Source of the DNA: Pseudomonadota bacterium
GTDB lineage: Bacteria; Pseudomonadota; Alphaproteobacteria; Acetobacterales; Acetobacteraceae
NCBI GenBank assembly: GCA_019351895.1
Contig: JABBOH010000018.1
Span: forward strand, 1-46,637
Length of the DNA: 46,637 bases
Direction: 5' to 3'
Shown: piece after piece, positions 45,375 to 46,637 of the stretch
Numbering within the stretch: position 1 is the stretch's first letter
How the letters are laid out: the number at the start of each line of letters is the position of its first letter
The notes under the pieces: generated by a model
The model's database searches: none
Seen by the model: only the letters and a program-made list of their open reading frames with translations
Told to the model about the DNA's origin: nothing
Position numbers and translations under genes: made by a program

Positions 45375-46637
45375 ATGACGGGGTCCATCAACGCAGGGGT
45401 GACGGATATTCTACAGGATCTGTTTCTGAACTGCGATCCGGGTCCGTTTGTATGCGAGCTGGCGACCGACCGCCCTGGCGACAACGGGGCGGCACAAACC
45501 GTGCGGGACAGGATTTGCGCGATCGGGCTGGAAGGGCTTCGCGCCCGCGCCACGGCCGCCGAGAACGACCTCATGAGCCTCGGCGTGACCTTCACCGTCT
45601 ATTCCGAAGCCAATGCGATCGATCGAATTCTTCCGTTCGATTGTATTCCGCGCATCATCACCGCGGCCGAATGGCGGAAGCTCGAGACCGGCGTGCAACA
45701 GCGGGTCGCGGCCATCAACTGCTTCCTGCACGACATCTACCATGAGCGCCGGATCATCCGCGATGGAATAATCCCCGCCGACCTCGTTCTGGGGAACGTC
45801 AACTACCGGCCGGAGATGGAGAACTTTCCGGTCCGCTTCGGCACCTACGTGCATATCTGCGGCATCGACATCATCCGTGATCAGCACGGCGACTTCCGCG
45901 TGCTGGAGGACAACGCCCGGACGCCATCGGGCGTGTCCTACGTCGTCGAGAACCGCCACCTGATGCGCCGCGCCTTCCCCGACCTGCTTGCCGGCATGTC
46001 GCTGATGCCGGTCGACGACTACGGCCGCCGCCTGCGCGAGGCGCTGACCGAAATCGCGCCGGAGGGCGTGAGCGATCCGCAGGTCGTGCTGCTCTCGCCC
46101 GGCATCTACAACTCCGCCTATTTCGAGCATGTCTTCCTGGCCCGCGAGATGGGCGTGCCGCTGGTGGAGGGCGCCGATCTCACGGTGGAGGACGACCGCG
46201 TCTATATGCGCACGACCGCCGGCTTGCGCGCCGTCCACTCGATCTACCGCAGGCTCGGCGACGACTTCCTCGACCCGACCGTGTTCCGGCCGGACAGCAT
46301 GCTCGGCGTGCCGGGGCTCATCCGCGCCTGGAGGCGGGGGAACGTGGCGCTCGCCAACGCCGTCGGCACCGGCGTCGCGGACGACAAGGCCGTCTATGCC
46401 TACATGCCGCGCATCATCAAATACTACCTCGACCAGGACGCGATCATCCCCAACGTCGAGACCCATATCTGCCGCGAGCCGGAGGGGCTGGCCTATACGC
46501 TCGACCATCTGCCCGAGCTGGTGACGAAGCCCGTGGGCGAATCAGGCGGCTACGGCATCATCATCGGCCCCCGCGCGACCCAAGCCGAACTCGAAGCCTC
46601 GCGCGCCGCACTCGTTGCGAACCCCGCCAACTGGATC
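45375..46637 (+). CDS. circularly permuted ATP-grasp protein, 3' end outside the window
   Basis: The open frame runs off the right edge after 421 codons; the family is usually 470-490 residues. It matches the circularly permuted ATP-grasp type 2 (DUF404/407) group: FDCIPRIITAAEW, INCFLHDIYHERRI, GTYVHICGIDIIRD, LEDNARTPSGVSYVVENR, SPGIYNSAYFEHVFLA, and finally KPVGESGGYGI. Such proteins are probably peptide-bond or ester ligases and are often next to alpha-E and transglutaminase-like genes, which would lie to the right. A TAG stands two codons before ATG 45375, so this is the earliest start; GTG 45399 is an alternative. Confidence 0.9.
   Translation, partial: MTGSINAGVTDILQDLFLNCDPGPFVCELATDRPGDNGAAQTVRDRICAIGLEGLRARATAAENDLMSLGVTFTVYSEANAIDRILPFDCIPRIITAAEWRKLETGVQQRVAAINCFLHDIYHERRIIRDGIIPADLVLGNVNYRPEMENFPVRFGTYVHICGIDIIRDQHGDFRVLEDNARTPSGVSYVVENRHLMRRAFPDLLAGMSLMPVDDYGRRLREALTEIAPEGVSDPQVVLLSPGIYNSAYFEHVFLAREMGVPLVEGADLTVEDDRVYMRTTAGLRAVHSIYRRLGDDFLDPTVFRPDSMLGVPGLIRAWRRGNVALANAVGTGVADDKAVYAYMPRIIKYYLDQDAIIPNVETHICREPEGLAYTLDHLPELVTKPVGESGGYGIIIGPRATQAELEASRAALVANPANWI

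Overview
This 46.6 kb window is high-GC, tightly packed DNA from an alphaproteobacterial chromosome. Several things point to that class. The replication inhibitor HdaA, a permease-type AI-2E transporter gene, ppk and ppx form one minus-strand block. rplY (CTC type)-pth-ychF form another. A phasin gene has TGC-N3-GCA palindromes in front of it, and ClpS-ClpA, a Tim44-like protein and a glutamine-hydrolysing NadE are present. The protein sequences look most like Rhodospirillales/Acetobacteraceae, but this is an impression from reading and no phylogeny was run. Almost everything is core or near-core metabolism. I see no insertion sequence, prophage, CRISPR array, rRNA or tRNA gene.

Layout. 1-260: a decaying 16-bp tandem repeat, then two hairpins in front of rplY. 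261-2686: rplY-pth-ychF (ribosome and translation quality). 2764-6211: a TSUP permease, then on the minus strand an epimerase/PNPOx-like pair and a lipase-like hydrolase. 6415-9203: gluconokinase-nicotinamidase (overlapping), then recA overlapping a cytidine-deaminase-like gene. 9342-13371: thrC, an M16 peptidase and pmbA joined by ATGA overlaps. 13498-16202: envelope genes, namely a Tim44-like protein, two tandem paralogous lipoproteins and an HdeD-like protein. 16304-17509: ssuD, separated from clpA by a bidirectional terminator. 17716-20554 (minus): clpA and its adaptor clpS. 20972-23098: a phasin and a D,D-carboxypeptidase, divergently transcribed.

23183-30451 (minus): a coupled operon perM-hdaA-ppk-ppx-FAD oxidoreductase, joining control of replication initiation to polyphosphate synthesis and breakdown. 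30525-32436 (plus): purM-purN and a 60-residue membrane protein. 32493-37408: ndk, divergent from an ABC-F ATPase, glutamine-dependent nadE and a single-domain response regulator. 37453-41224 (minus): a three-subunit molybdenum hydroxylase of the PaoABC type, whose FAD subunit keeps the four cysteines for an extra Fe-S cluster. 41288-45150 (minus): a DUF2945 protein, ftsK and a secreted protein of unknown function. 45375-end: a circularly permuted ATP-grasp protein cut by the window edge.

Most unusual sequence signals: four unrelated-looking minisatellites (16, 16, 12/15 and 18 bp units) at gene edges; a two-hairpin leader on rplY; an 11-bp-phased GTTG/GTTC direct repeat inside the likely recA promoter; TGCGGTGCA operators before the phasin gene; ppx with no ATG, GTG or TTG start; and the tandem lipoprotein duplication. 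I did not find a clear new defence or mobile system.
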